Source: Polytrichum commune (taxonomy: Eukaryota > Streptophyta > Polytrichopsida > Polytrichales > Polytrichaceae). Taken from it: 64,000 bases of DNA. The position numbers and the translations under genes are program-made. A model generated the notes under the pieces. It was not told the origin of the DNA. It searched no databases and saw only the letters and a program-made list of their open reading frames with translations. Below are positions 1 to 19,766 of this stretch, piece after piece. Position 1 is the first letter of the stretch. Every line of letters begins with the position of its first letter. Location of the stretch: assembly GCA_950295325.1 (NCBI GenBank), contig OX485804.1, positions 38,738,429-38,802,428 of the forward strand, given 5' to 3'.

Positions 1-2432
1 TCATCGAAGATATGAAACATGCAATTGATACAACTTGATGGTTAGCAAATCCAAATCATGAAGGCCTAAAACCCTAACATAGTTTCTATCACTAGTCTTG
101 AATGCGGTTGTTAAATTGGGTTGTGTCAATGTTTCTATCTTGTCCTAGACCCTTGCAACAATGTTTACATCCACGGGGAGGTCACTGGCAAAAATCGTAG
201 AAACAACGTGCGATAAAAAAAGAAAAAGGTCTAATATATTCATTGTAGGTAAATTTTGCAAAAAGAATGTACATATAATATAGGGGGTTTTAAAATGTTG
301 AAACATGTTTACATGTAACATACCATCACATATAATGGCCTCTTTTATTTAGTCAGTACATGTAAAATAGCATTATAACAATTACTAGGGTAGCGGATCT
401 AGGGTAGGGTTTGTGCTAGTGGATGAAAAAAGGTAATTATGTGTTGAAAATGCTTGGATGAATGACTATGCACACATGCTTGCTTGAACATTACTGAACC
501 AACAGTGGAGTTAATGGTATCTACCCACGTGCCGGGAGGGAAAATTTCTGCGCTTTGTTTGACTTTATTTCACAGTCTAAGACAATGCTTCAGTTGCATG
601 CCTTTGCCTTAGGTTTATTGTTTTGATTTAGTTCATGTAAGTTTAGCATTATGGTTGAACCTCACAATTCATGGTTGTAAGAAGAGAAATGTCCTTCATG
701 AAAAAAAATGTCGCTTACATAACCAAAAATAAATAAAAATGGGGTGTACGAAATAAAATGCGGTTTAAGAAGAAGAAGAAAATGAACAACAGTTGGGCTC
801 CAAGAAAAGAAAAGAAAAATTGGAGTAAAGTCAAAAAATTGGTTACTTGGAATATTAAAAAATGCAATATGAATAAAATAGGGTATTTTTAAATGATTCC
901 ACCAAAAACTTATGATGACTGATAGGGTGTATTAAAATACAAGCATTTACCTCTATTTTGAAAAATACCATACCTTATAATCTTTTCTGCAAGATAAATA
1001 GCCCCCCGATAAATAGGTCTTGAGCACATGTGTATGCATTAATTAAAAAGGGAGTGACCTTGCCATGTTTACATCCCGTCACGGTAAACAAAGTTCTCTT
1101 TTAGTTTGCCTTCAAATTACAAGTGCATCTTTCTTAATCTTCTAATTTAACATTGTTATTAAGAACTCTTTTAGTCTCCTACTTTGAATGAATGTGCTAC
1201 TTATTTCTAGGATTTTGGGCTCTTACTAAGTCTCGGATGTCCCTTTTGCTCTTAGATATCTCAAGATATAGATTCTCCTTTAGAATTTTCTGTTGTGTTT
1301 TTACAAAATAGGTATCTCCCTATACCCTAACTTTGGATTTGAACATTATAAATTTACAATGTTGCATTTACTGACAATGATTTCTCATCCAAGTTTCAAG
1401 GATGATGAATGAATGACATTACTTTCATTCCCTAACTATTAGCATGCAGAATATACCTAACTTTGTTTCAATAATTGGCATGCCAAACTTCATGCCAAGT
1501 GACACAAGCATAAGATAGGTTAGAGGGTGCTTATAATTAAGCTGGAATATAGCCTGCTGGAGTCCATTTTGATAGTGGCTTAGCAAATCTCCATAGGTCA
1601 CAAGGTTTTATTAACCCAAGTTTTGATTATATACCGGTCGAGCATTGTCCCAATTGTGTTCACTAGAGTGTGTGAAGGAGTTAACAAAAATTGAAGACGT
1701 AGTCCAGTTTATTGTAAACATCTATCGATATCGTGTTTGTTCTTTGACGCTCACCTAATCATGCACCAATCAAATATAGGGGTCCAATAAAGAAAAATAA
1801 TCAAATACCACCCACACACTAGACTGAAGACAAGGGATAATCATCCTTGAATATTGCAATGTGGAATTATAGTGTGACATCAAAAAAGATGAACGAAGAA
1901 TTACCTTACTATACATAACATTGCTAAGTTTCACCTGCCACTTACCCTAGCCATGAGATTGAACATGCTAAGATGTTCCAAAAATGGCGACTTTGATCTT
2001 GGTGAAGTCAGTGGCAAGGTTCCCATAGAATGGGTGATGGAGCATGAAGCTTATTAATGTTATGTACCAAGCTTAACATCAAAAAATAAAAGTATCGGGA
2101 ATTCCCTTAGCATACCAGCTTTAGGTACGTGGGCCTTATTGTGATCACCCTCCTACGTTGGAAGCATGTAGATGGCAAACCTTATAGTTAAGGATGGACA
2201 CCAAGAAAGAGATGTGCTATGATGAGACTGGACTAAAAGTACAAAGAAAACATACTCTATTATAAGTTCAAAGTGAACACAATTGGGAAGGCCTTACCAA
2301 GAAACATAATCCTCACTTTGACCTTTTTCTAAATTTTGCATGTCAACTCCAGTTTTGAAACTTGATACACAATTGCTAGCCCAAGGAGACGTTTCTAGAT
2401 TGAATCCAAGTTAGGAGTGCTTACAGTAGGGT
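1..2432. other. AT-rich intergenic DNA, no gene seen
   Basis: All frames on both strands are broken by frequent stops and I recognise no protein family, RNA gene or complete transposon here. Composition is AT-rich like the other spacers in this window. It may hold old transposon debris that is too decayed to name by eye. Confidence 0.6.
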
Positions 2433-2445
2433 TACATACCTTGGA

Positions 2446-2807
2446 GGCACCACGGGCTTGGCTTGGTGGTTAGGGCACATGGCTCCCAAAGAGGAGGTTG
2501 TGGGTTCTATTCCCCATGCCGGCGTGGTGCTCACCACCTTAGTCCACCCAACTATGGTGGGGGCTCCTTGGACCTTGATGTATGGGTACCCAAAGCCCTT
2601 TGGGGGGATTACATGTCCGGTATCCTCAAGGCACTAATGGCTAGCTAGGAACTAGTATAGTGTGTCATTATAGTGCTCACCCCGAGAGGGGTTAGTAGTC
2701 CTACATCACTGGTATTATGCCCTGAGGGTTTAATGTCAAGGGTGGGTCGAACGGGCATTCTAATCACGCTGATCACATGGTCATCGTTTCTTCTTCTTCT
2801 CTTCTTC
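2446..2807 (+). mobile_element. tRNA-derived SINE, full length, with 13-bp TSD
   Basis: The 362-bp body starts GGCACCACGGGC and is bracketed by a perfect 13-bp direct repeat, TACATACCTTGGA (2433-2445 and 2808-2820). Near its start lies an RNA polymerase III A-box-like stretch (GGCTTGGTGGTTAGGGC, 2459-2475 region). About 40 bp on is a B-box-like GGTTCTATTCC at 2503-2513. That order and spacing are those of a tRNA-derived SINE head. The element ends in a pyrimidine tract of TTC units instead of poly(A). It has no coding capacity, so it would depend on a LINE for mobility. Other family members are at 47521-47880 (full length), 27707-27840 (3' part) and, sharing only the tail, 29457-29760. The perfect TSD suggests a fairly recent insertion. 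Confidence 0.85.
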
Positions 2808-2929
2808 TACATACCTTGGACTAGCATCATAATTTTGTAATGTTCAATGCCTTGTTTTGAAACTAAGCATTTTTTTTTCTTTACTTATTGCTTTGAGGTT
2901 CAGCAATTGATGATGTGAGAGACGTTAAT

Positions 2930-4394
2930 TTACTGACAGGTATTTTGAAGATGGAGCAAAGGATGAGCGCAAGAAGGAGGACCTTCAGGTGCTGATTGCT
3001 TGTTGTCCTTGAGTTGTTCTTGACGTCCTTGAGCTTCGTCCTAAAGTGGCAAGGAATACACAAATCGTTTGAGAAAGTGCAGAAATTAAAGAGGGCAACC
3101 TTTGAGGAAGATGGTTGAAGTGAGCAGCATTGGGAGCGTGCCAAAGAAAGTCAGCAGTGTGATGATCCGGAGCATGTGGCAGACTTTGTCAATGTGCTGG
3201 TGGCAACCCCTTTGGAAGATGGGAAATGAAATGACAAACAATGACAATGACGTCATCACAATACTCTCGGTAAGTGAAATGAAATGGAAAACGACTTTGA
3301 AGTCCAGGAACCCAAAAGGCTTATGGCACTAAAAAAGTACATCAAGATGGTGTCAAACATGCTAATTTCTTAAGAGTAGCAACGTGCAATAACCTCCATG
3401 AGACAGAGGCTAAAATCAACTTGATGGTCCCATTGAAAGAAAGACTTCATACTCCCTAGTACTATATTCTCAAAGTATCTCTAACGGAGTTGTAGAGGGG
3501 ACACTCCCAACACAAAGTGTGCCTCATTTCCAACTACATTGGAAGAACAAAAGTGGCAGTTTGTTATCTCCAGGAATTGGGATAGTAAACCGCTCGACAA
3601 TTTCAATGCCAAATCTATGATTCAAGGTGTCGTAAGCAGCAGTAATTTTGCTTTGAGGTGGTGTCAATGGTTGCTTCAAAGTACGATTCACATTCAAAGT
3701 TGAGAAAGGCCTCAAGGGGATTCATAAGTGAGGAAATTCATGCCTCCATGTAAACATTATTAGAAATGGTATGCTTGTGTGGACAATGACAATTGGATTA
3801 ACTGGAACTGGAACTGAAATTGAATTTCAGGACACATTTTGGGCCGGCACAGAAACTACTTCAAGCACAGTAGAGTGGGCAATGGCGAGCTCATTCGGCA
3901 TCCTTTCGTGATGAAAAAAGCACAAGAGCTGGACAAAGTCATTGGCACTGACCATCTTGTGCAAGAATTGGACCAAGGAAGTACTACACATGCATCCCAC
4001 TGTACCTCTCTCTATCCCTTGTCAATCAACCGAAGCATCAACTGTCTTAGGGTTTAACCTCCCAGCAAACACACACGTGCTACACAATATCTTTGCCATT
4101 TGGCATGACCCAAGTGTGTACAAAGACCCAGAACCCACAACGCTTTGTGGACCGGCCTGAAGTGAGCCTCACAGCTGCCTTTTTGTTCCCATGAGCTCCT
4201 TCTGTTCAGTACAGGGTGTCCAGGGCACAATCTCGGCAGCATCTTGGTCTCCTTCCTAGTGGCCCACCTTTCCCACAGCTTCAACTGGTTCATGCCTAAA
4301 GGCCAAACTGCACAATCTCTCAACATGACTGAGGGCTCCAGGATAGCAATGTGCTTGGAAAAAAGCCTGAGCTCGGTTGCTCCCCCAAGGAAAC
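2930..4394 (+). pseudogene. cytochrome P450 pseudogene (A-type, CYP71-clan-like)
   Basis: P450 landmarks occur in correct order but in shifting frames. These are YFEDGAKDERKKEDLQ (about 2940), a stretch reading WQGIHKSFEKVQKLKRATFEE (3045-3110), then EHVADFVNVLVATPLEDG (3165-3220). After a probable intron ending at a TTTCAG near 3831 come the I-helix AGTETTSSTVEWAMA (3840s), ELIRHPFVMKKAQELDKVIG, the K-helix region EVLHMHP, and FAIWHDPSVYKDPEP. The C-terminal heme loop GCPGHNLG (about 4215) follows, and the frame ends APPRKPAVLYT-stop at 4394. The gene is dead: frame breaks after the I-helix (one base lost between AMA and ELIRHP), in-frame stops in the first exon, and the K-helix ExxR arginine replaced by His. 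The first roughly 170 residues (membrane anchor, helices A-C) are not recognisable. An intact copy would have been an ER-bound monooxygenase; the substrate cannot be inferred. Confidence 0.85.
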
Positions 4395-5115
4395 CTGCAG
4401 TTCTCTACACCTAGACTGTCCAACAACAGAAATGTGATCTGTAGGTTGATCATTGAATACTATGGCCAAAAAATGTACTTAATTCATTCCGTAGTGTTCA
4501 TAGGTTCAAAAAACATTGCCAGAGTGCTTGGAGCAAATGGGTTCAACAATAACTATAAGAAGAGTCTCTCATGTGAAGTGAGTTTCCAAACCAAGGTTAC
4601 CTTGATGATGTTTCCTGGCACCTAGGAACACAGACAGAAATGGTGCTGAAATCGCAATCCAGGTTCAGGTACACTAATATCTATCATCCCCACACAGTGC
4701 TCATGCCCTTGTTTCATCCCTTACTGATGTGTTTACCCAAGAGAGCAATGGTCTACATTGGTAACATGTTTCCATGGACGCCTGTGGAGTCTACAATGCA
4801 ATCCTTACTACTAGACTTTGGTAGAAACTGTGAACCAAGAGAGGAACACTTTTTGCAAAATAAATAAATCTTTACTTTTACAAGATATCCTAGAAATCAA
4901 GGGAACGGACCCAGATTACACGAAACAACAATATATAACACCTTTATAAGGTAAACAAGATGCAACTGGTTGCCCTTCTTGCACAAGAGACCAGGCTGCA
5001 TTAGGCAGGAATGTGCTGACATATGTTGTGGCTACAGACGCCTTCCGCTCTCAGGACACCCTATTGAAGGTCACTACCCCTGTACCCTCACAGAAGATAA
5101 ATTTAAGTGAATCCC
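4395..5115. other. spacer between P450 relic and V-ATPase 3' end
   Basis: I see no coding region on either strand. The part nearest 5115 is expected to be the 3' untranslated region of the minus-strand V-ATPase gene. I could not pick a convincing poly(A) signal. Confidence 0.5.
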
Positions 5116-12501
<7,386 letters not shown>

Positions 12502-12760
12502 TGTGAGAGCGTGTGGGGAGAAACCCTAGCGATAGCGATGGCGGTGGCGATCGATCTGAGAGAGTTAGCTTCGCAACGAGCGGGCAAGCGTAGCTAAGCT
12601 TCCCCTTCCCTGCTTTGCGTTGCTTTGCTTTGCCCTCCCTTCCCTTGGCTTCTCTTCCTCTTGCTCTGTTTCGTTTCCAGCCTTCTCTCTTCGGGCTGGG
12701 CTGGGCTGGGCTGGGCTGGCCTGCCCGCGGGCTGCCACGCTGTGCTGCCCCTTTCACACT
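12502..12760 (-). promoter_or_regulatory. 5' leader/proximal promoter of VHA-A with telo-box
   Basis: The DNA just upstream of the VHA-A start codon is GC-rich compared with the spacers. It contains AAACCCTAG at 12521-12529, a telo-box about 20 bp from the ATG, so probably in the leader. A short GGGCT tandem run lies at about 12694-12719. Telo-boxes are known cis-elements of plant housekeeping and ribosomal-protein promoters. The transcription start cannot be fixed from sequence. Confidence 0.55.
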
Positions 12761-12845
12761 CAAAGGTAGTGAGTAGGAAGGAGACCCGTTTCTATCCTAC
12801 GTGGCCTTTTCGTACAGGGATTGCCAAGGGGCCCGTTTACACTAA

Positions 12846-13347
12846 GGGCCACTTCACACACGACCCAAGAGCCGTGACCATGAATTTGTGAGAGCCCAAA
12901 AGAAAGTGTCCAAAGGCCGTCCCAACACACCCTCCAAAATCATGTAGTGTGGTCACGGATCCTCAAGTGTAGTGTGAAGTCATATGTGACCAGGCCCTCA
13001 ACCAAATGCTATTTCAATGAATTCTTATTCAAGCGGATCCTCACATATACTAAAATAGAATAAATTGACAGTTGCGAGCATTCGGAGTGCCATGGTTTTC
13101 CAGTTTTGTGTTAGGCCTACCTCCAAGAGGTGGTTTTTGAAAATAATCCAAGTGACCATGAAACATGATCCATGTAGGATGCCATGTAAGAATCCATGTA
13201 GAGTTTGCATCCATTTTGGATTCACGTACTCCCTTGGTCCCTCAAGCGTAGTGTGAAGCGAACTTCGATTGGCTCCACCTTTTCCACCAATGACAATGCT
13301 TGAAGTGTAATGGTCACGGGCTCTTAGTCTCGTGTGTGAAGTGGCCC
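12846..13347. mobile_element. PIF/Harbinger-like MITE, family H1
   Basis: The 502-bp element has terminal inverted repeats of about 39 bp. It starts GGGCCACTTCACACACGA and ends with the complement of the same sequence. Flanks are TAA on the left and TCA on the right, consistent with a degenerate 3-bp target duplication. It has no transposase frame. It aligns over most of its length with 57122-57610. That copy has perfect TTA flanks and supports the PIF/Harbinger assignment. Confidence 0.8.
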
Positions 13348-13649
13348 TCAGGGTTGGTTCAACATGGGGTCCCAAGTCCCAACATAGAGGCAAAGTCCCA
13401 ACTTTTGAGCCTCAAGAAACCATTAAAATATGGTTAATTCTCATTGAAGTCTAACCTTGATCATATTTATGCAAAAATGTTCAAGGGACTTAGGTTGAAA
13501 ATTGGGTATAATTTAGCTTTTTGCTCAACCTAACTCTCAACACGTCCCAAGCCTCACCGATAAAAAAATGTTGCCATACAAAAATATACACATACTTACA
13601 TGTCATACTTGAGACTTAGGAATTGGGATGCCGTGTGAGCTGACCCTAA

Positions 13650-14007
13650 GGGCCACTTCACACACGGGAATAAGGCCCATGACCATTGCATTCGGAGGTC
13701 TTTCCTTGGTTGAGAAGGTCGAGATTGTCCAAGTTCACTTCGCATTGGAAGGTGAAGGCCTAAGGGTCCAAAGAAATTATCATGAATGAAAAGTCTACAT
13801 GGATTCTTACATGGGAGACTATAACTAATGTTCAATGGTCTGTCCGATTTTGCATCAAACCCATCTCCAAGAGGTAGGCCTAACGCAAATGCCAACTAAC
13901 CATGTTGTAGTCAAGGGCCTTAGACAATTGATATGGCCTTTGAATAATTGTTGAGGGCCCTCACAATTACATGGTCATGGCCCTTGCCTCATGTGTGAAG
14001 TGGCGCA
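13650..14007. mobile_element. PIF/Harbinger-like MITE, H1-related
   Basis: The left end GGGCCACTTCACACACGGG is preceded by TAA. The right end, CATGTGTGAAGTGGCGC, is its inverted counterpart and is followed within a base or two by TTA. The body is about 358 bp and shares pieces with the H1 copies, including the 'catctccaagaggtaggcctaac' stretch with changes. It is non-coding and more diverged than the other two H1 copies. Confidence 0.7.
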
Positions 14008-15168
14008 TTAGGCCATGGCTCTTAAGATTGATGACATGGTCCCCCACTCTTTGGATAAGAGCCATAGAGAAGTCCATGGGCTATAGTGTAGATGGGCCTT
14101 GAATGGTTACGGTATTGAACTAGCCCACTTCTCCAAGGATACAAAACACTCAATCAATACAAGATGGTTAGTAAATTCAAATTGAGGCCATTGCCACTAT
14201 CCACATAATTTTTGGAGCTCATATGAATATCTTGTTCAATATCAAAGTGACGATTCTCGTGCGCTCATCAAATGGTCGTATAGGTCCCCTCCCCCGATTA
14301 CGTTGACTATTGAGCCTAGATTTTTGAGCATGTTCTCCAATCTCTTTTGAAGACATGTCTTCTTGTATCCATTTTTGGAGCCACACTTACTCACATACCA
14401 CTCAAATATAGGTGCCCAATCAAGGGAAGTAACCGAACTAGGCTTGTCTACCTTAGCCCAAAGTTTGTTGGAGGTCAAGCCCTTAGTGTAAACCCAAATT
14501 CATGCCGCACATTCTGCCATGCCTACCTTCAAGAGGTGTTGTGAGATCCCCCCCCCTATAATTGCAATTGGCATTTGTCCGTACTTGCCATGTGGGATTC
14601 CGTGTAGATTTTTCTACCATTGAATAACATTATGGGTTCGAGTCCAAATTGCCCTAATGTAAACCTGAAGCAGGGGCCACTTTCACTCTAAAGCAATGAG
14701 AATTCAAGGTTTCCCAAGAGCCATGGCCTAATGACTTTTGTGTAAAATGAGTGTAAAATGCCCTAACTCAGGCCCCCTTTACACTTAGGTGGTAGACGTG
14801 TTGATAAGAGCATGTCCAACAATCCTTGTACAATAGTTTGCTTCATCATTCACTTTTTGAAGCTTATGGGCCAAAAATTTATCTTTGAAAGGTCGGGGTA
14901 GAGGGTGAAACACAAGAAAACATATCCAACATTCGATGTGTTTCTATTCTTGTATGGTTTTCCTTTCCCATGTTAGGACCTATGTTGGACTCGTGTACAT
15001 TGGAGGAAATGTTGTCCATAACAACCAACTAGTGTCATTCATTGTGAGAAACTACACAAAGTTTGTCAATCGAAGGTTTTTGGTTGTATGTTGTCCAATA
15101 CCAAAGACCCCCAAGTGACAACCAATTTTTTTTGTTAATGCATTTCCTCATCCTAAGTTGCAACATAT

Positions 15169-15248
15169 GATTATTGATTATTGATTGTTGATTATTGATT
15201 GTTGATTATTGATTGTTGATTGTTGATTATTGATTATTGATTATTGAT
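15169..15248 (+). repeat. TTGATTA/TTGATTG heptamer microsatellite
   Basis: About 11 tandem copies of a 7-bp unit alternating between TTGATTA and TTGATTG. No coding or regulatory role is apparent. Confidence 0.9.
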
Positions 15249-15383
15249 GGGAATCTCAAAGTAAGAAAATTGTTGTATACTTAGAGTTATGATTTCAGCC
15301 AACACCCATTCTAAACCATGTTGATACTAGGGTGATTGCCTAGGTATCAAGTTAATTTGATGGTATATAGACCCAAGTGGTAT

Positions 15384-15434
15384 CAAATAAATAAATAACT
15401 AAATAACTAAATAAATAAATATTTATTTATTTAT
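15384..15434. repeat. AAAT/ATTT palindromic simple repeat
   Basis: A run of AAAT/AACT tetramers on the left is followed directly by ATTT tetramers, giving an AT-only palindrome able to extrude a hairpin. Confidence 0.75.
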
Positions 15435-18400
15435 ATCCTAGATCCCCATACCCTATTGATATCAAGAAATGTAACATCTTCATATATAGATACCCGAATG
15501 GTATGACAAAAAGACGACAACAACCCAACATTGATTAGCACACATAAAATTACATATGCTCAAAGAGATTCCCCTTCTATTTACTAGGTTTAAGTAAATC
15601 TAGACATATGCACAAAATATGGACATAATGAAATTTTATATGTGCACTTCTATGAACGGACCCTATGTTAGAAATCATTGCCACTAATTCTAGAAGTGGA
15701 ATGCATCTCATGTTGTAGCATGTGCAGATTTCATGCACATTGTGTTATCTACAAGATAAACATATGCGAAGGAATTGTGTGACCATATTAGTTCTCAATG
15801 TATGCACATGTGGGAATTTCATCATGTTCTTTCAAATCTTTCCCCCAAAAATATTGTTTTGCAATGTGCATTTCTCAACTATGCAAAAGATACGCTTAGA
15901 CGTATTATTAATTTTGGACAAGTCTTTCGTCCTTATTTAATTCAATCATAGTTCATTTTTTTGGTCTAACTGTAAGTTAATCACGAGTTTGATCATCTTT
16001 TTTTTGAGAACATGTTAACCAAGCTTAGGAACTCCTTCATAGCCACGAGGTTGATGGGCCTAGCATGTCCATATACAAAGTGTTTATTAGAACCCCATTA
16101 AAACCAAATAAATATTTGGTTAACACTGCCCTTGAATCATATACCCAAGGCATATTGATTAGCATGAGTCTCGGGGGAATTCACTATGCAAAATTTATAA
16201 AACCACAAGCAATAAAGTATAGAGTGTTTTGTATTCTTCACGAATACATCTTTTTACAAAACTTAGTAGTACCATAAAGGTTGAATAAAGTATTGCATAT
16301 ATATACTTGGAGGTTTATATTCTATTATATAATATACACATATCCTACACAAAGGGTAAAGAAAAAATTTGAATAGGACAAGTTGTTTAGCTCGTAAAGC
16401 TTTGTAGTTGGATGAGAGTGCAAACTACAGTTTGTTATGATTGCCTTGTCTATTTAAAATTTCTTTCAATGTCATGTCCATCTTTTGGCATTGCACACAG
16501 AAGCTGGAAAGGGAGGAGATTGTGCTTTTGAGAAGGAGAACATATATAAATGGTATTGTCCTACAAAAAATACCCTAACAAAACAATTATAAGTAAAACC
16601 ATGGCTATAATAAACATGGAGTATTAGCCTCTTACAAAATGAAGCGTAGTTTAAAATCTCATAACTTACCTACATTACACCTCCCCCCCCCCTCCCCGTT
16701 GTTAAATAACACATTATCACAAGTGGTTCCTCAAAACACATGGAGGAAAAAAACTGAGGAGAATAAGGTAGCTATGACGAGACATAATTTACAATATGAG
16801 ATAGAGGATAGGGATGACATATTTAACAAGCATTGGAGGACTTAATTGTATCATTTTCAATGGTTGTGAGTAGTTTCCTAGCCCCTTCATATGTACATTA
16901 ATTTCATGCACACAAAAGTAATTTTCATGGTTATGTTCGTATGTATAATAGTTTTATGAATCAAATTCCAATTCACTCGAGAATAGATTAGTACAAAATG
17001 ATCAAATCAATGTCCATACCATTGCTCATAACTAGGGTTTAGTGCCATGAATCTTGGTAATTAATGAGAATAATACTTTATTTATTTTGGGCCACTTTTG
17101 CAAAAATGAACAATACTCACCACGACTATTATTCACTATGCAATGATGAAGGATTTGGTATCAAAGAAACGGTTTTGAAAGAAAAAAATCAGTGCCAACC
17201 TATCAATGCACACTCACGACATGTTGTCCGATAATGATAACGCAGTGGATGAGTGGTGGCAGGAACGGAGGAGATAAGGGGAGGAGGGTTACATCGGTCA
17301 AATCCGATGGTCGAGAAAGCACAAGCAACGTGGCCTCACCAGAAGCCAGAAGTTGCTTTCATCACCCATAGACTTCTTCTCGATGATGATGGGTCAGAGC
17401 TAGGTGAGATAATACCTATGGTGAGCATGCAGGACAATTGGGGTTTCCTCATTTGAAGTGTGGCACACAATATTTACTATATATAGTGTAGCTTGAGAGG
17501 CCATAATTGTGTGAAAGTAGATTTGGAGCTAGGTCATAGCCAAAGCTAATGCTAATATATCACATTTATGTACTCAACTCTTGATTGCCATAGTCGTGAG
17601 ATGGGAAGTAACGACCTAAGGGCACATTTCCATGTGTTGGCTATTCCAATGAAGCAAAGTAGAGTTCGTCGACATCGGTAAAGCTTTAGCCAATATCATC
17701 AAGAATCTCGATGACTGAGCATTTCCATGTGAAGTTAAAAGGCCGACATTTACGAGAGGGTAGATTTTTCTTGTTGTGTAACATGCAAGTTGGAATGTGC
17801 CCATCCTCGCACTAACCCGTGTTGAATGTTACACGACTTGCTTTATTGAACTACATATCTCGAGATGCTGGAAAAAATAAAAAATAAAAAATCCAATAAT
17901 TATGGAAACTTTGGGTAACGTTGAATAGTTATAATTCCCCACCATGGAATAAATTGGTGTAAATTATGACATTTTCAAGGTGAAACCAACATGTTCATGA
18001 AAATTAAGTTCCTTTCCACTCGTGAAACTCAGTTTATGAGTTCAAGAAAGTAGAGGTTGTCGAGTCCCCGTCCTCAACCTTCAACTATCCTTTACAATCA
18101 CATAAGATGCTAATTATGCTAACCAAAATTGTGAAGGAATACACATATATAGACAAATTGCCCACTCTAAATCCAAATCAAGTATAATGCAAAAATTATG
18201 AATCCAATTGACATTCCAATGACCAATAAAATATGTGATCACTTCTATCTCTTCAAAAGAGTAACGGTTCCACTTACACTATCATTGTCACCAGCTATCA
18301 CTATTTATCAAAAAACCACATTAAATTTATATTCAAGTTGTATAATTTCAAAATACCACATGTATGAGAGGTCCATACTGGCATTCAGAAGTGTTAAGGG

Positions 18401-18600
18401 GCTAGCATGGATCCCATGGCCAAAATAGTGCTTAGATGGGTGACAAGTGATTTATGGTGCATGTACTATCTATGGTCCACCCAGTTCTCGTCATGTAATT
18501 GGGTAAACCAAAGACCTTCAATCAACCACGTGGGGACCCAAAGGCTCGCCCTTGGGAGAAAATAGGTGTCAATTGGGTCGTTTATGTCCTTTCAAGGTGT

Positions 18601-18665
18601 TTTACCTTTGAATGGAGGCAATACTAGGTGCCCTTATACTAGGTATTGCCTCCCTTAAAGGTAAA
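18601..18665. repeat. short inverted repeat (hairpin)
   Basis: TTTACCTTTGAATGGAGGCA pairs with TGCCTCCCTTAAAGGTAAA downstream across an 18-bp loop, with about three mismatches in a stem of roughly 24 bp. It could be a tiny MITE remnant. The stem is too short and isolated to call a microRNA gene. Confidence 0.55.
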
Positions 18666-19403
18666 CTAAGCTATACCTCATGAACATTGATACACTACCC
18701 ACACTGGGGGGTTCCAGCCCGTGCCCAGCCAACCCCCCCTCCCCTCCGTAGTTCAAGGTGGCCGGCCAAGGCTCCTCCAATTGCGGCCGGAGGGGGGGGG
18801 GCACACCGAATGGGCTAGTTGGGCACTGACTGGACCCTCCGGTGTGGCCAATGTATGTGACATAAAATCAAGCCGAATTGAAAGATGAATGCTTGAGAAT
18901 CAAGCCAATCCTCAATATGACCCTAGGCCCTATATAAAGTCACCCTTGAACCAACTCGAAGATGAAGCTACGGTGCAAGTAATTCACACCAGTGGCAAGT
19001 TTGAAATCATCTACGGTATTCTTCTACTTATTGTTGTCCGAATATATATACACACACTAAGCCTATATATATATGATCCAAGTTGAAGTTGTAGTTAGGC
19101 CAAGACCAACGCAAATCTTCATGGATGAGTAAGTCCCCTTCATATCCTACTTTAGACAAGAGTAGAGTATGTTTTCGTGTCTTTAGGAGCAACTTTGACA
19201 AGGTTTGGCGAGATAATGATGTTGCATGAACACCACAACAACACCAATTTGGGTTTTATGCTTGGGACTCGAGGTAACCCCCCCCCCATTTTGTTAGTGA
19301 TCTAATTCCTCCACGTATTTTTTCTGCTCCAAAGTGCGCAACTACACACTTCACCACGAAAATCGATGACATGATGCTATGGATCAATCCTTCTCCTTAT
19401 TTC

Positions 19404-19766
19404 AAATATTGTATTTAGTGTCACACGGTATTTTGTGCCACTACAATAAATTCCCCAATGACACTTCTTATGAAAAAGCTTACAAGCATTGTCATAAATG
19501 ATTGAAGTCCATGCCAATTATTGAAGGAAAGTTTGGTATAGTGTGCATCCTATCCATTGTGTAATGAAATACTATGTATGGGTGATTGAAAGTTGGATGG
19601 AAAAATTCTTAGTAAGTGACAACAAGTGCAACATTGTAACCTATGATACCCTAAATTTTATTACAACAAATGACAGGGAAAAAAATAAAAAAATAAAAAT
19701 CTAGTGTTGGTTTACGATTAGTACTAAGCAAGACATATGAAATTGGTGACACTAAATACAATATTT
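19404..19766. mobile_element. short MITE, family M2
   Basis: A 363-bp AT-rich element with perfect 21-bp terminal inverted repeats beginning AAATATTGTATTTAGTGTCA. A related copy is at 28649-29026. The two share internal stretches such as the 'gtttac(g/a)attagta' and 'gagcaagaca/taagcaagaca' segments. Flanking duplications are unclear, so the superfamily is open. Confidence 0.7.

Larger units (their letters stand above)
14008..19403. other. AT-rich gene desert
   Basis: More than 5 kb with no credible gene. The longest open frames are 60-78 codons, lack family resemblance and have no splice-linked partners. Contents I can name are listed separately: a heptamer microsatellite, an AAAT/ATTT palindromic repeat and a short hairpin at 18601. 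C- and G-runs occur at 16682-16692, 18737-18800 and 19277-19287. Confidence 0.6.

Noticed and set aside
2457..2515. tRNA gene
   Set aside because: The A-box and B-box-like motifs suggested a tRNA, but there is no acceptor stem pairing or anticodon arm, and the segment is the head of a 360-bp TSD-flanked SINE.
14672..14795. Another H1-type MITE
   Set aside because: GGGGCCACTTTCACTCTAA and a rough inverse near 14760-14790 are suggestive, but neither ends nor flanking duplications line up.
18601..18665. microRNA precursor
   Set aside because: The stem is only about 24 bp with an 18-base loop and no flanking pairing; too short for a typical plant pre-miRNA without small-RNA data.
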